Part shown: in pieces, positions 41,779 to 49,916 of the stretch
How the letters are laid out: the number at the start of each line of letters is the position of its first letter
Numbering within the stretch: position 1 is the stretch's first letter
Assembly: GCF_900101045.1 (NCBI RefSeq)
Contig: NZ_FNFN01000002.1
Span: forward strand, 558,001 to 622,000
Length of the DNA: 64,000 nt
Direction: 5' to 3'
DNA from: Nocardioides sp. YR527
GTDB taxonomy: Bacteria; Actinomycetota; Actinomycetes; Propionibacteriales; Nocardioidaceae
Program-made: the position numbers and the translations under genes
Notes under the pieces: model-generated
The model's input: only the letters and a program-made list of their open reading frames with translations
Database searches by the model: none
Told to the model about the DNA's origin: nothing

Positions 41779-42981
41779 ATGAGTGTCCAGAGCCTGGCTC
41801 GCGGCTTGCGCGACTTCATGGACGGACGCGTACGCGGCAAGGGCCTCGACATCCCCTGGTGGGCGCCGCTGCTCTCGGCCGGCGCCCTGATCGGGGTGGT
41901 CACGGTGGCAGCGCTTCAGCGTGAGGCCACCGGGCCCGCGGTCATCGCCAGCCTGATCATCGTGATCCCGTCGCTGAGCCTCTTCTTCGTGCCGACCTCG
42001 AGCACCTGGCTCAAGCACAACCTGTGGGTCATCGACGCGGTGCCGACGCTCGCCGGGGCTGCCTGGCTGATGTCCCAGCCCGCGTCGGGGTTCTGGCCGC
42101 AGCACGACTTCGCGCCTGCCGTGCTGGTCCCGATCACCCTCGAGATGGTCATTCGCGAGGGCCTCCGCACCGGCACCCTCTACGGCATCGCCTCCGGGGT
42201 GGTGATGGGGGTCTTCGCCGCGGACACACCCAGCGGGATCGGGGTCCATTTCCTGCTGCTCTTCGTCGGCTGGGTCTGCGGGCTGATGATGCTCGCCCAG
42301 ATGCGGGCGCTGCGCGCCGAACGGCTCGCCCGATCGCAGGAGCATGCTCGCGCGACCGAGGCCGAGCGCACCCGGATCGCGCGCGAGATCCACGACCTGG
42401 TCGGCCACTCGCTCTCGATCACGCTGCTGCATCTGACCGCGGCGCGACGCTCCGTCGCCGAGGGTGACGACCCCGACGAGGCCGTGTCCGCACTCACCGA
42501 GGCGGAGGCCGTCGGGCGCCGGGCGATGGCCGAGATCCGCCGTACGACGGGCCTGCTGACGACCTCCGGCGCCGGGACGGCGCCGCTCCCCGGAGCCGCG
42601 GACGTGGTCCGGCTCGTGGAGGAGGGCCGCAGCGCGGGGCAGTCGATCACCTTCTCGTCGTCCGGGGATCTCTCCCGGATCGACGCCGGCGTCGGGCTGG
42701 GCATCTACCGGATCCTGCAGGAGTCGCTCGCCAACGCCATCCGGCATGCTCCCGGGGCGCCGGTCTCGGTCTCGTTGGCGGTCGCCGACGGCGTACGTCT
42801 CTCCGTGCAGAACCCGCTCGTCGGCAGCCGGCGAGGGGTCGGCGAGGGGTCCGGGCTGGCCGGCATGGCGGCCCGAGCCGAGCAGCTCCGCGGCCGACTG
42901 TCGGCGGGAGCCGAGGAGTCGATGTGGAAGGTTGACCTGGTGATCCCACCGCACTGTCTCGTACGCAGGGCCCTGGCATGA
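41779..42981 (+). CDS. NarL-type sensor histidine kinase
   Basis: A 400-aa membrane sensor kinase. Five to six hydrophobic segments fill about 28-175, with no large extracellular domain, so the signal is probably sensed in or at the membrane. A coiled linker leads to the HisKA_3 dimerisation helix with phosphoacceptor His205 (REIHDLVGHSLS). The HATPase region includes LQESLANAIRHAPG (N box) and GEGSGLAGMAARAEQLRG (G box). The response regulator ATG overlaps its stop (ATGA), so the pair is translationally coupled. Confidence 0.92.
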   Translation: MSVQSLARGLRDFMDGRVRGKGLDIPWWAPLLSAGALIGVVTVAALQREATGPAVIASLIIVIPSLSLFFVPTSSTWLKHNLWVIDAVPTLAGAAWLMSQPASGFWPQHDFAPAVLVPITLEMVIREGLRTGTLYGIASGVVMGVFAADTPSGIGVHFLLLFVGWVCGLMMLAQMRALRAERLARSQEHARATEAERTRIAREIHDLVGHSLSITLLHLTAARRSVAEGDDPDEAVSALTEAEAVGRRAMAEIRRTTGLLTTSGAGTAPLPGAADVVRLVEEGRSAGQSITFSSSGDLSRIDAGVGLGIYRILQESLANAIRHAPGAPVSVSLAVADGVRLSVQNPLVGSRRGVGEGSGLAGMAARAEQLRGRLSAGAEESMWKVDLVIPPHCLVRRALA

Positions 42982-43667
42982 CCTCGGTCAAGGGCCCCGT
43001 CAACGGATCCGAGCCGATCCGGGTGATCGTGGTCGACGACCAGGAGCTCGTACGCAGCGGCCTGCGCCGCATCCTGCGACGGCGCGACGGGCTGGAGATC
43101 GTCGCCGAGTGCGCCGACGGCTCGGAGGTGGTCGCGGCCCTCGAGGCCAACCCCGCCGACGTGGTGGTGATGGATCTGCGGATGCGGCAGGTCGACGGGA
43201 TCACCGCGACCGGCCTCGTGCGTGCCCTGCCGTCGGCGCCGCCGGTGCTGGTGCTGACCACGTTCGACGAGGACGAGCTCGTCTCCGGCGCCCTCCGCGC
43301 CGGGGCCGCCGGCTTCATGCTCAAGGACTCGCCCGCCGAGGAGCTGGTCATGGCCGTACGCTCCGTCGCACTCGGCGACGCCTGGCTCGACCCCGCGATC
43401 ACCGGCCGTGTCCTGGCCACCTACCGCTCCGCCGTCGCGCCGGCGTCGAGCGCCGTCGAGGTCTCCGAGCTCACCGACCGCGAGCTCGAGGTCCTCCGCG
43501 GCCTCGCCTCCGGCTGGACCAACTCCGAGATCGCCGAACGGCTCGTCATCTCCGAGCTCACCGTCAAGTCCCACATCGGCCGCATCTTCGCCAAGCTCGA
43601 CCTCCGCGACCGCGCCGCCGCCATCGTCTTCGCGTACGACCACGGCATCGTCCGGCCCGCCACCTGA
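42978..43667 (+). CDS. LuxR/NarL-family response regulator
   Basis: A 229-aa response regulator. The receiver domain (about 14-130) has the acidic pair Asp20-Asp21, phosphorylation site Asp66 (VVMDLRM) and LKDSPAEEL near its end. The C-terminal LuxR HTH (about 162-220) contains LTDRELEVLRGLASGWTNSEIAE and LTVKSHIGRIFAKLDLRDRA. It is phosphorylated by the kinase just upstream. The palindrome at 41703 is a candidate target. No obvious regulated transporter lies next to the pair; the P450 operon is divergent and shares the promoter region. Confidence 0.93.
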   Translation: MTSVKGPVNGSEPIRVIVVDDQELVRSGLRRILRRRDGLEIVAECADGSEVVAALEANPADVVVMDLRMRQVDGITATGLVRALPSAPPVLVLTTFDEDELVSGALRAGAAGFMLKDSPAEELVMAVRSVALGDAWLDPAITGRVLATYRSAVAPASSAVEVSELTDRELEVLRGLASGWTNSEIAERLVISELTVKSHIGRIFAKLDLRDRAAAIVFAYDHGIVRPAT

Positions 43668-43673
43668 CCCCGC

Positions 43674-43789
43674 TGGTCGAGCCCGCGAGCGCAGCGAGCG
43701 GTGTCGAGACCAACACAGTCCCCTTGGCGCTCGATGGGACCGTGTTGGCCTCGACACGCCTCCGCCTAGCGGCTCCGGCGGCTCGACCA
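43674..43789. repeat. REP-like interspersed repeat, copy A
   Basis: The segment opens with TGGTCGAG and closes with CTCGACCA. Inside, GTGTCGAGACCAACACAGTCC-like and GGACCGTGTTGG-like halves pair as a second stem. The right half, including CGCCTCCGCCTAGCGGCTCC, is identical to copy B at 58501-58630. It lies between the convergent ends of the response regulator and RecQ genes. Confidence 0.75.
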
Positions 43790-43800
43790 ACAGGAGTGGT

Positions 43801-45885
43801 TCAGGTGGTGGTGGCGAGGACGAGGGGGTGGACGGTGGCGGCACCTGCGTCGAGGAGGGCTCGGGCGGCGAGGGTGACGGTCCAGCCGGTCGCGAGGCGG
43901 TCGTCGATGAGGAGTACGTCGGCACCGGGCGGGACGTCGGCGTGGAGGGAGAAACGGCGGCCGATGGCGGCGACGCGCTGGGCGGAGTTGGAGGCGCCCT
44001 GGCCGGGGCCGACATCTGGGTCGACGATGGCCCACGAGCCGAGGACGGGAACGCGGAGATAGCGGGAGAGGCCTTCGGCGAAGTCTCGGGTCAGGGTGGG
44101 GCGGGTCATCGACTCGACGTAGACGATGCCACCGACCCGAGGACGCCAGTCGCCCAGGACCTCGACGACCGCCTTCACCAGCGGCACCGGGACCGGGCCG
44201 TCCTGTGCGGGTTCGCGGAAGAGGTCGCGCAGCGCCTGGCCGTAGCCGAGGTCGGTCAGCCGCGCGACCGCGCGCCCCTCGAGCGGGCCGTCCTTGATCT
44301 TGCCCTTCAGCGAGATGCCGAGCCGGTCGAGGCCGGTGGGCCACATCTTCTTCGGCTCCACGACCACTCCGGGACGCGACAGCCGCGCCGAGGCCTCCTC
44401 GACCGCACCCTCGGAGACCGACGACGTCACCGCGAAGCCACCGCAGTTGTCGCACCGACCGCAGTCGACGGCACCGGGATCGTCGAGCTGCTCGCGCAGG
44501 AACCGCATCCGGCACTGGTCGGTCGAGATGTAGGCGAGCATCGCGTCCTGCTCGCGGCGCCTGGCCTGAGCGACGCGTTCATACCGCTCCGCGTCGTAGT
44601 CCCACGGGACACCGGTCGCCTCCCAGCCGCCGCCGACCCGGCGGGCGGCGCCGTCGACGTCGAGCACCTTGAGCATCTGCTCCAGGCGTGACCGGGACAG
44701 GTCGACGTACGTCTCCAACGCCTGCGTCGACAGGGCCCGGCCCGCCTCAGACAGAACCCCCAGGGTCTGCCGCACCTGCTCCTCGCGCGGGAACGCCAAC
44801 GAGGCGAAGTAGGCCCAGATGTCGCGGTCCTCGATGCCGGGAAGCAGCACGACGGAGGCGTCGGAGGTGCCACGCCCGGCACGGCCGACCTGCTGGTAGT
44901 AGGAGACAGGCGAGGACGGCGCCCCCATGTTGACCACGAACCCGAGCGTCGCGTCGAAGCCCATCCCGAGCGCCGAGGTCGCGACCAGCGCCTTGACCTT
45001 CCCGGCGGCCAGCGACTCCTCCAGGTCGGCCCGCTCGGCGGCCTCCGTGCGCCCCGAGTAGGCGGCCACGTCATGACCGCGCGAGCGCAGATAGTCGGCG
45101 ATCTCCTCGGTCGCGGCCACGGTCAGGCAGTAGACGATGCCCGAACCGGGCTGCTCGGAGAGATGGTCGGAGAGCCAGGCCAGGCGCTGCTCGGGAGTCT
45201 TCAGCGTGACCACCCCGAGCCGCAGCGACTCCCGGTCCAGCGATCCGCGAAGCACGAGGACCCCCTCGCCCATCTGCTCGGCGACGTCCGAGGTCACCCG
45301 AGAGTTGGCGGTCGCGGTCGTCGCGAGCACCGGGATCCCGTCGGGAAGATCGGCCAGCAACGTACGGATCCGGCGGTAGTCGGGCCGGAAGTCGTGCCCC
45401 CAGTCGGAGATGCAGTGGGCTTCGTCGACCACCAGCAGGCCGCACTCGGCAGCCAGCCGGGGCAGCACCGCGTCGCGGAACTTCGGGTTGTTGAGGCGCT
45501 CGGGGGAGACCAGCAGGACATCCACCTCACCGGCGTGGATGGCCTCCTCGATCGAGATCCAGTCCTCCGGGTTGGTCGAGTTGATCGTCACCGCCCTGAT
45601 CCCCGCCCGCTGCGCCGCCGCGATCTGGTTGCGCATCAGCGCGAGCAACGGCGAGACGATCACGGTCGGCCCGAGACCGGCCTCGCGGAGCAGCAGCGTC
45701 GCCACGAAGTAGACCGCCGACTTCCCCCAACCGGTCTTCTGCACGACCAGTGCCCGGCGACGCTCGACGGCGAGCGCCGAGATCGCCGACCACTGGTCCT
45801 CACGCAGAGCCGCATCCGGGCGCCCCACCAGGGCGCGCAGATGCGCCTCAGCGCGGGCACGTACGTCGTCGGCCGGATCAGTCAT
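43801..45885 (-). CDS. RecQ-type DNA helicase with C-terminal phosphoribosyltransferase-like domain
   Basis: A 694-aa superfamily-2 helicase. Motif I is KTGWGKSAVYF, motif II DEAHCISDWGHDFRPDY, and motif VI QQVGRAGRG. The RecQ zinc site is formed by CRMRFLREQL and CGRCDNCGG. Instead of an HRDC domain, the C-terminal ~150 residues read as a PRTase-like domain with the PRPP loop VLLIDDRLATGWT. It unwinds DNA 3'-5' in repair. The added domain suggests nucleotide sensing. ATG 45885 is preferred; TAGACC 7 nt upstream is a near-consensus leaderless -10. Another ATG lies at 45915. Confidence 0.88.
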   Translation of the reverse strand: MTDPADDVRARAEAHLRALVGRPDAALREDQWSAISALAVERRRALVVQKTGWGKSAVYFVATLLLREAGLGPTVIVSPLLALMRNQIAAAQRAGIRAVTINSTNPEDWISIEEAIHAGEVDVLLVSPERLNNPKFRDAVLPRLAAECGLLVVDEAHCISDWGHDFRPDYRRIRTLLADLPDGIPVLATTATANSRVTSDVAEQMGEGVLVLRGSLDRESLRLGVVTLKTPEQRLAWLSDHLSEQPGSGIVYCLTVAATEEIADYLRSRGHDVAAYSGRTEAAERADLEESLAAGKVKALVATSALGMGFDATLGFVVNMGAPSSPVSYYQQVGRAGRGTSDASVVLLPGIEDRDIWAYFASLAFPREEQVRQTLGVLSEAGRALSTQALETYVDLSRSRLEQMLKVLDVDGAARRVGGGWEATGVPWDYDAERYERVAQARRREQDAMLAYISTDQCRMRFLREQLDDPGAVDCGRCDNCGGFAVTSSVSEGAVEEASARLSRPGVVVEPKKMWPTGLDRLGISLKGKIKDGPLEGRAVARLTDLGYGQALRDLFREPAQDGPVPVPLVKAVVEVLGDWRPRVGGIVYVESMTRPTLTRDFAEGLSRYLRVPVLGSWAIVDPDVGPGQGASNSAQRVAAIGRRFSLHADVPPGADVLLIDDRLATGWTVTLAARALLDAGAATVHPLVLATTT

Positions 45886-46017
45886 GACCACAGGTCTATC
45901 AGGGACCTCCGACATCCGAGCCTGCTCCACCGCGAGGAACGAGCGGCGGAGCAACGCGAGGAGGTCGAGCGAGCCCTTCGACAAGCTCAGGAGGGTCCGC
46001 AGCGGGTGAGCCCGCGA

Positions 46018-46032
46018 ACCCGCGAAGCGGGT
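46018..46032 (-). terminator. Short hairpin after the ABC-F gene
   Basis: ACCCGC and GCGGGT pair around GAA, 15 nt beyond the ABC-F stop on the minus strand, within a 161-bp intergenic region that also holds the RecQ promoter. No T tract follows, so this is a weak call. Confidence 0.35.
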
Positions 46033-46046
46033 CGGGACCCAGTCGC

Positions 46047-47681
46047 CTATGAGTCGGCATGCCCCAACGCCAACCTCGGCCAGCCGGCGAGATCACTCAG
46101 CATCTGACGATCGTGAGTGGCCACCACGACCGCAGCGGAGGTCGCGCGCAGCGCGGCCGTCAGCTCGTCGACCAAGCCGGCCGAGAGATGGTTGGTCGGC
46201 TCGTCCAGGATCAGCAGCTGTGGGAGCGAGGCGAGCCGCAACGCCAGCTCGAGCCGCCGCTGCTGCCCTTGGGACAACCGCGAAGCAGGCGTACGCCGCG
46301 CCTCCGCGTCCACCAGACCGGTCGACCGGAGCGAGGGGATCGCCCGCTCCGGCACCAACCCGGCGGTGACCAGCTGCCCACAGTGCCCGGCGTAGATCTC
46401 CGCCGCAGTCAGACCGGGGGACCACGCCGGCTCCTCCTGACCGACGAGCGCGACCCGCACCCCCGACGAGGTCCGGACCGACCCCGCGACCGGCGCGAGC
46501 AGTCCGCCCAGCACCTGCAGCAACGTCGACTTGCCGGCACCGTTCGGCCCGGTGATCAGCAGCCGGTCACCGGCGGCGATCTCCAAGGAGACGGGTCCGC
46601 CCAGACGATCCGGCACCGACACCTCGTCACAACGCAGCAGCGTGCCGGCCCCCGGCGAGAGCGTCGGGAAGCCGAGCGACATCGGCGGCTCCGGCACGGA
46701 GATGCGGTGCGCTTCGAGTGCCGCGAGGTCACGGTTGAAGGAACGCACCAACCCGGGTGCGCGGGTCTGTCGCTGGTGCTTCCCGGTCCCCTTGGGCGGG
46801 CGCCAACCGGTGCTCAGCCGGTCCCGCGCCACCGAGACCGAGTCCTGCAGCCGCCGATGCTCCTCCTGCTGAGCCGCGTAGTCCTGCTCCCAGCGTTCCC
46901 GGTCGCGGCGCCGGCCGTCCTGCCAGCCCTGGTAGCCACCGGCGTACGTCCTGGGCCGGCCGTCCTCGCTCGGATCCAGGTCGAGGAACTCCTCGCCGAC
47001 CTCGCGCAGCAGCGCGCGGTCGTGAGAGACGAGCGCGACGCCGCCGGCATGAGCTCGGACCTTCTCGGTCAGAAACGCGAGTCCGGACGCGTCGAGATGG
47101 TTGGTCGGCTCGTCGAGCACGAGGAGATCGTGGTGCGCCCCGAGCAGACAGGCCAGCCGCACCCGGTAGCGCTGCCCGACCGACAGCGTCGCCAGCTCTC
47201 GCCCGTGATCGGTGCACGCACCGAGCGCCTCCAGGGCGATCTGGACCCGGCGATCGGCGTCCCAGGCATCCAGCGTGGTCGCACGCTCCAGCGCGGCGGC
47301 GTACGTCCCGTCGGCGTCCGTCGGATCCTCCGACAGGGCCTCCGCCGCGGAGTCGAGAGCGCGGAGCGCGTCGTGCGACTCGGCCAGAGCGGCAGAGGTG
47401 AGGGTGCCGACGGTGTCCCCGGGACGTACGTCCAGAGCCTGCTGCGCGACACCGAGACTGCCATGCCGCTGAACGCAGCCGGAGTCGGGTTCGAGCAGCC
47501 CGGCAAGGACATGGAGCAGCGTGGTCTTGCCGCGGCCGTTCTCGCCGACGATGGCCAGCCGGGACCGCTGGGCGGCGGAGACGGTCAGGGAGACGCCGCG
47601 CAGGACGGGGCGACCGCCCCGGGTGACGGAGATGTCCTCGGCGCGCAGGTGGGCAGAGGTGTGGTGGGTCTGTACAGACAC
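46047..47681 (-). CDS. ABC-F ATPase, probable antibiotic-resistance ribosome-protection type
   Basis: A 544-aa protein with two ATP-binding cassettes and no membrane segments. NBD1: Walker [10 protein letters not shown], signature LSVGQ, Walker [16 protein letters not shown]2: [26 protein letters not shown]. The ~80-residue linker (about 240-320) is basic, as expected for the P-site tRNA-interacting arm that dislodges drugs from the ribosome. A 14-codon leader ORF and hairpins precede it, as with inducible resistance genes. The GTG start follows GGAAG by about 10 nt. Macrolide/ketolide-type substrates are inferred from the leader. Confidence 0.9.
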   Translation of the reverse strand: MSVQTHHTSAHLRAEDISVTRGGRPVLRGVSLTVSAAQRSRLAIVGENGRGKTTLLHVLAGLLEPDSGCVQRHGSLGVAQQALDVRPGDTVGTLTSAALAESHDALRALDSAAEALSEDPTDADGTYAAALERATTLDAWDADRRVQIALEALGACTDHGRELATLSVGQRYRVRLACLLGAHHDLLVLDEPTNHLDASGLAFLTEKVRAHAGGVALVSHDRALLREVGEEFLDLDPSEDGRPRTYAGGYQGWQDGRRRDRERWEQDYAAQQEEHRRLQDSVSVARDRLSTGWRPPKGTGKHQRQTRAPGLVRSFNRDLAALEAHRISVPEPPMSLGFPTLSPGAGTLLRCDEVSVPDRLGGPVSLEIAAGDRLLITGPNGAGKSTLLQVLGGLLAPVAGSVRTSSGVRVALVGQEEPAWSPGLTAAEIYAGHCGQLVTAGLVPERAIPSLRSTGLVDAEARRTPASRLSQGQQRRLELALRLASLPQLLILDEPTNHLSAGLVDELTAALRATSAAVVVATHDRQMLSDLAGWPRLALGHADS

Positions 47682-47779
47682 GAAAGTGAACTTCCAGCTC
47701 GCGTACGGGAGCCGGGAGCGCGAGAGCGGCTACCCGGCATGGCCGGACAGCGGCGTGAGTATGCCTCGCAGCGCCGCCG

Positions 47780-47824
47780 TCAGGCGACGGGGCGAAGGCG
47801 CATGTAGGCGATACCTGGGTGCAT
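47780..47824 (-). CDS. Leader peptide MHPGIAYMRLRPVA upstream of the ABC-F gene
   Basis: A 14-codon ORF ending 98 nt before the ABC-F start. Its ATG lies 6 nt after a TACCCT -10 box, so it would be the first codon or nearly so of a leaderless mRNA. The C-terminal part contains MRLR, the motif that stalls ribosomes with macrolides in ErmDL-type leaders, placed five to seven residues before the end. Immediately after the stop, GGCGGCG and CGCCGC can pair, and further stems (GCCGGG/CCCGGC, CTCGCG/CGCGAG) reach towards the ABC-F ribosome site. This is the layout of drug-induced attenuation. An internal ATG at 47803 gives MRLRPVA. Confidence 0.7.
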   Translation of the reverse strand: MHPGIAYMRLRPVA

Positions 47825-47830
47825 GCCTCC

Positions 47831-47836
47831 AGGGTA
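47831..47836 (-). promoter_or_regulatory. Promoter -10 of the ABC-F operon
   Basis: TACCCT on the minus strand ends 6 nt before the leader-peptide ATG. About 19 nt further upstream is TTCGCG, preceded by an AT-rich GAATAACGG. That arrangement recalls WhiB7-activated promoters, although the -35 is not a clean match. Confidence 0.45.
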
Positions 47837-48083
47837 GACAGCGACCACCCGTCCACGCGAACCGTTATTCACCCGAGCGCAGAAAGACAACACCGAGCCG
47901 GCGCTGTTGGTCCTCCCCCACGGGGACCCGCAGAACCGGCCCGGCGTGTCCAGTATGCGTCCTATCGCCGTACCGGCATAACCACACGCCCGAATTCGTA
48001 CTTTAGTTACCCAAAGCGGTCGACGGCGCCGCCTCCGGTAGGAAACGACGCCGTCGAGCCACTCTGTTGTCGGTGTGGCGAGA
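47837..48083. other. Intergenic region upstream of the ABC-F leader
   Basis: The 247 bp between the ABC-F promoter and the M4 peptidase stop contain a GTCCCC/GGGGAC-type short stem around 47924-47938 and an AT-richer patch near 47995-48010. No gene or clear terminator is visible. Confidence 0.35.
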
Positions 48084-49754
48084 TCAGCTCACGGAGACCG
48101 CGGTCCACGTCGCCTCGACGGCCGCGACCTCCGGGCTGGAGGCACCGTAGAGGTCCGAGGCCGCCTGCACCGTCGCGTCGCGCGCGCCGGCGTAGTCGGT
48201 GGTCGAGGTGAAGTAGGTCGAGTTGGCCCGGAACCAGATCTGCTCAGCCTTGTCGCGACCGATCCCGGCGATCGTCGAGCCGTCACAGGTCGTGCTCGAG
48301 TGCTCGACCCCACCGATGGTCTTCGTGCCCGAGCCCTCGGAGAGCAGGTAGAAGAAGTGGTTGCCGACACCGCTGGAGTAGTGGACGTCCAGGTCGCCGG
48401 TCGAGGAGGACCAGCAGTTGACCGAGCTGCCGTCGAAGGACGGGTTGTCCATCCGGCGCAGCGGGTCGCCGCCATCGAGGATGAAGGACTCACCGATCAG
48501 GTAGTCGCCCTGGTCCTCGGCGTTGTCCGCGTAGAACTCGACCGCCGTCCCGAAGATGTCCGAGGTGGACTCGTTGAGCCCACCGGACTCACCGGAGTAC
48601 TCGAGGCCAGAGGTGTTCTCGGTGACGCCGTGCGTCATCTCGTGGCCCGCGACGTCCAGCGAGACGAGCGGCCCGTAGCCGACACCGTCGCCGTCGCCGT
48701 ACGTCATCTTCTCGCCGTCCCAGAAGGCGTTGACGTAGTCGTTGCCGTAGTGGACCCGGTTGTAGGAGCCCGAGCCGTCGCCGAAGATGCCGTCGCGGGC
48801 GTGGACGTTCTTGAAGTAGTCCCAGGTGACGTTGGTGCCGTACTGCGCGTCGGCCGCCGCGGTCGCCCGGTCGTCGTTGGAGCCGTTGCCGAAGGTCGTG
48901 GTCGGGCTCGTGACCACCGTCCCGGCCGCGCACCCGAACCCGAGGAGCTGGCACAGCAGGCTGTCCTCGGCGTTGTTCATGTCGGTCGTGTAGGTGCCGC
49001 CACGGGTCTCGTCACGCAGCTCGTACGTCGAGCCGTTCTGCTTCACCTGCAGCGGGATGGTCCCGGAGTAGAGGGTGTTGCCCTCGCCGTCGATCGTGTG
49101 GATGCCCTCGACCCGGCGCAGCACCTTGCCGCTGTCCGCGTCGACGTAGGTCGCGAGGCGCGAGGGGGTGCCGTCGGCCTGCTTGCCCTTGGTGGTCACC
49201 CGCCACGCCAGCGTCGGGGTGCCGTCGACCGCGTCGACGACGAGCTCGGGCGCGTACTTCTTGTCCGCCTGGAGCTTGGTGATCGTCTTGGTGACGGCGT
49301 CCAGGGTCAGCGCGGCCTTGGTGGCCACGGTCTCGGTGACGGCCGGCTTCACCGAGAGGTCGAGCACCTTGGTCAGCCCCTGGGAGACCGAGGTCACGGT
49401 GCCGGCCTTGCTCTGGTGGGCGACCAGGTCGCCGCCGACGACCTCGAGGCCCTCGTACGTCCGGTTCATCCGGACGTGGGTGGCACCGTTGGTGTCCTTC
49501 AGGGTCACCACGGGCTCGAGCTCCTGGCCCGCGCCGACCTTCCACGTCGACGGCTTGCTGGTCAGCGCGCGGATCGCCTTGTCGGCGATCGACTCGTCGT
49601 CGACGACCTTCTGGGCAGCCAGTGTTTCCGGCGTGATGGCGGAGGCGGAGTCGGCAGGGGTGGCGCCGGCTGGGCTTCCGAAGGACGCGATGAAGGCGGT
49701 TCCTGCAACGGCGACAGCGGTGGTGGCACCGGCCGCTCGAACGAATCTACGCAT
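48084..49754 (-). CDS. Secreted M4 (thermolysin-family) metalloprotease
   Basis: A 556-aa preproenzyme. The signal peptide spans about 1-31 (cleavage near PAGA), followed by FTP and PepSY-type propeptide regions to about 215. The catalytic domain has HEMTH at 371-375, the third zinc ligand Glu395 in GGLNESTSD, and the DVHYSSGVGNHFFYLL block with the transition-state histidine. All key residues are present, so an active extracellular neutral protease is expected. GAGGAG lies about 8 nt before ATG 49754; a longer frame to 49802 would spoil the signal peptide. Confidence 0.95.
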   Translation of the reverse strand: MRRFVRAAGATTAVAVAGTAFIASFGSPAGATPADSASAITPETLAAQKVVDDESIADKAIRALTSKPSTWKVGAGQELEPVVTLKDTNGATHVRMNRTYEGLEVVGGDLVAHQSKAGTVTSVSQGLTKVLDLSVKPAVTETVATKAALTLDAVTKTITKLQADKKYAPELVVDAVDGTPTLAWRVTTKGKQADGTPSRLATYVDADSGKVLRRVEGIHTIDGEGNTLYSGTIPLQVKQNGSTYELRDETRGGTYTTDMNNAEDSLLCQLLGFGCAAGTVVTSPTTTFGNGSNDDRATAAADAQYGTNVTWDYFKNVHARDGIFGDGSGSYNRVHYGNDYVNAFWDGEKMTYGDGDGVGYGPLVSLDVAGHEMTHGVTENTSGLEYSGESGGLNESTSDIFGTAVEFYADNAEDQGDYLIGESFILDGGDPLRRMDNPSFDGSSVNCWSSSTGDLDVHYSSGVGNHFFYLLSEGSGTKTIGGVEHSSTTCDGSTIAGIGRDKAEQIWFRANSTYFTSTTDYAGARDATVQAASDLYGASSPEVAAVEATWTAVSVS

Positions 49755-49916
49755 GGGGGTTCTCCTCGAGATCAGGACCAGGATCGGACCGGATCCTTCC
49801 ACCGGATCGAGGCATGCGACCGAACAATTTCCTGCAATGCAGCTTTATGAACCGGTCGTCCCGCGTAACTCGTTTACGTCGTTATCGAATATTAACCAAA
49901 CGCACCCCTGGGTATG

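Noticed and set aside
45925..46032. Third copy of the REP-like repeat
   Set aside because: It shares only short GGTCGAG and CTTCGACAAGCTCA pieces and lacks the nested GTGTCGAG stem, so it is not the same element as copies A and B.
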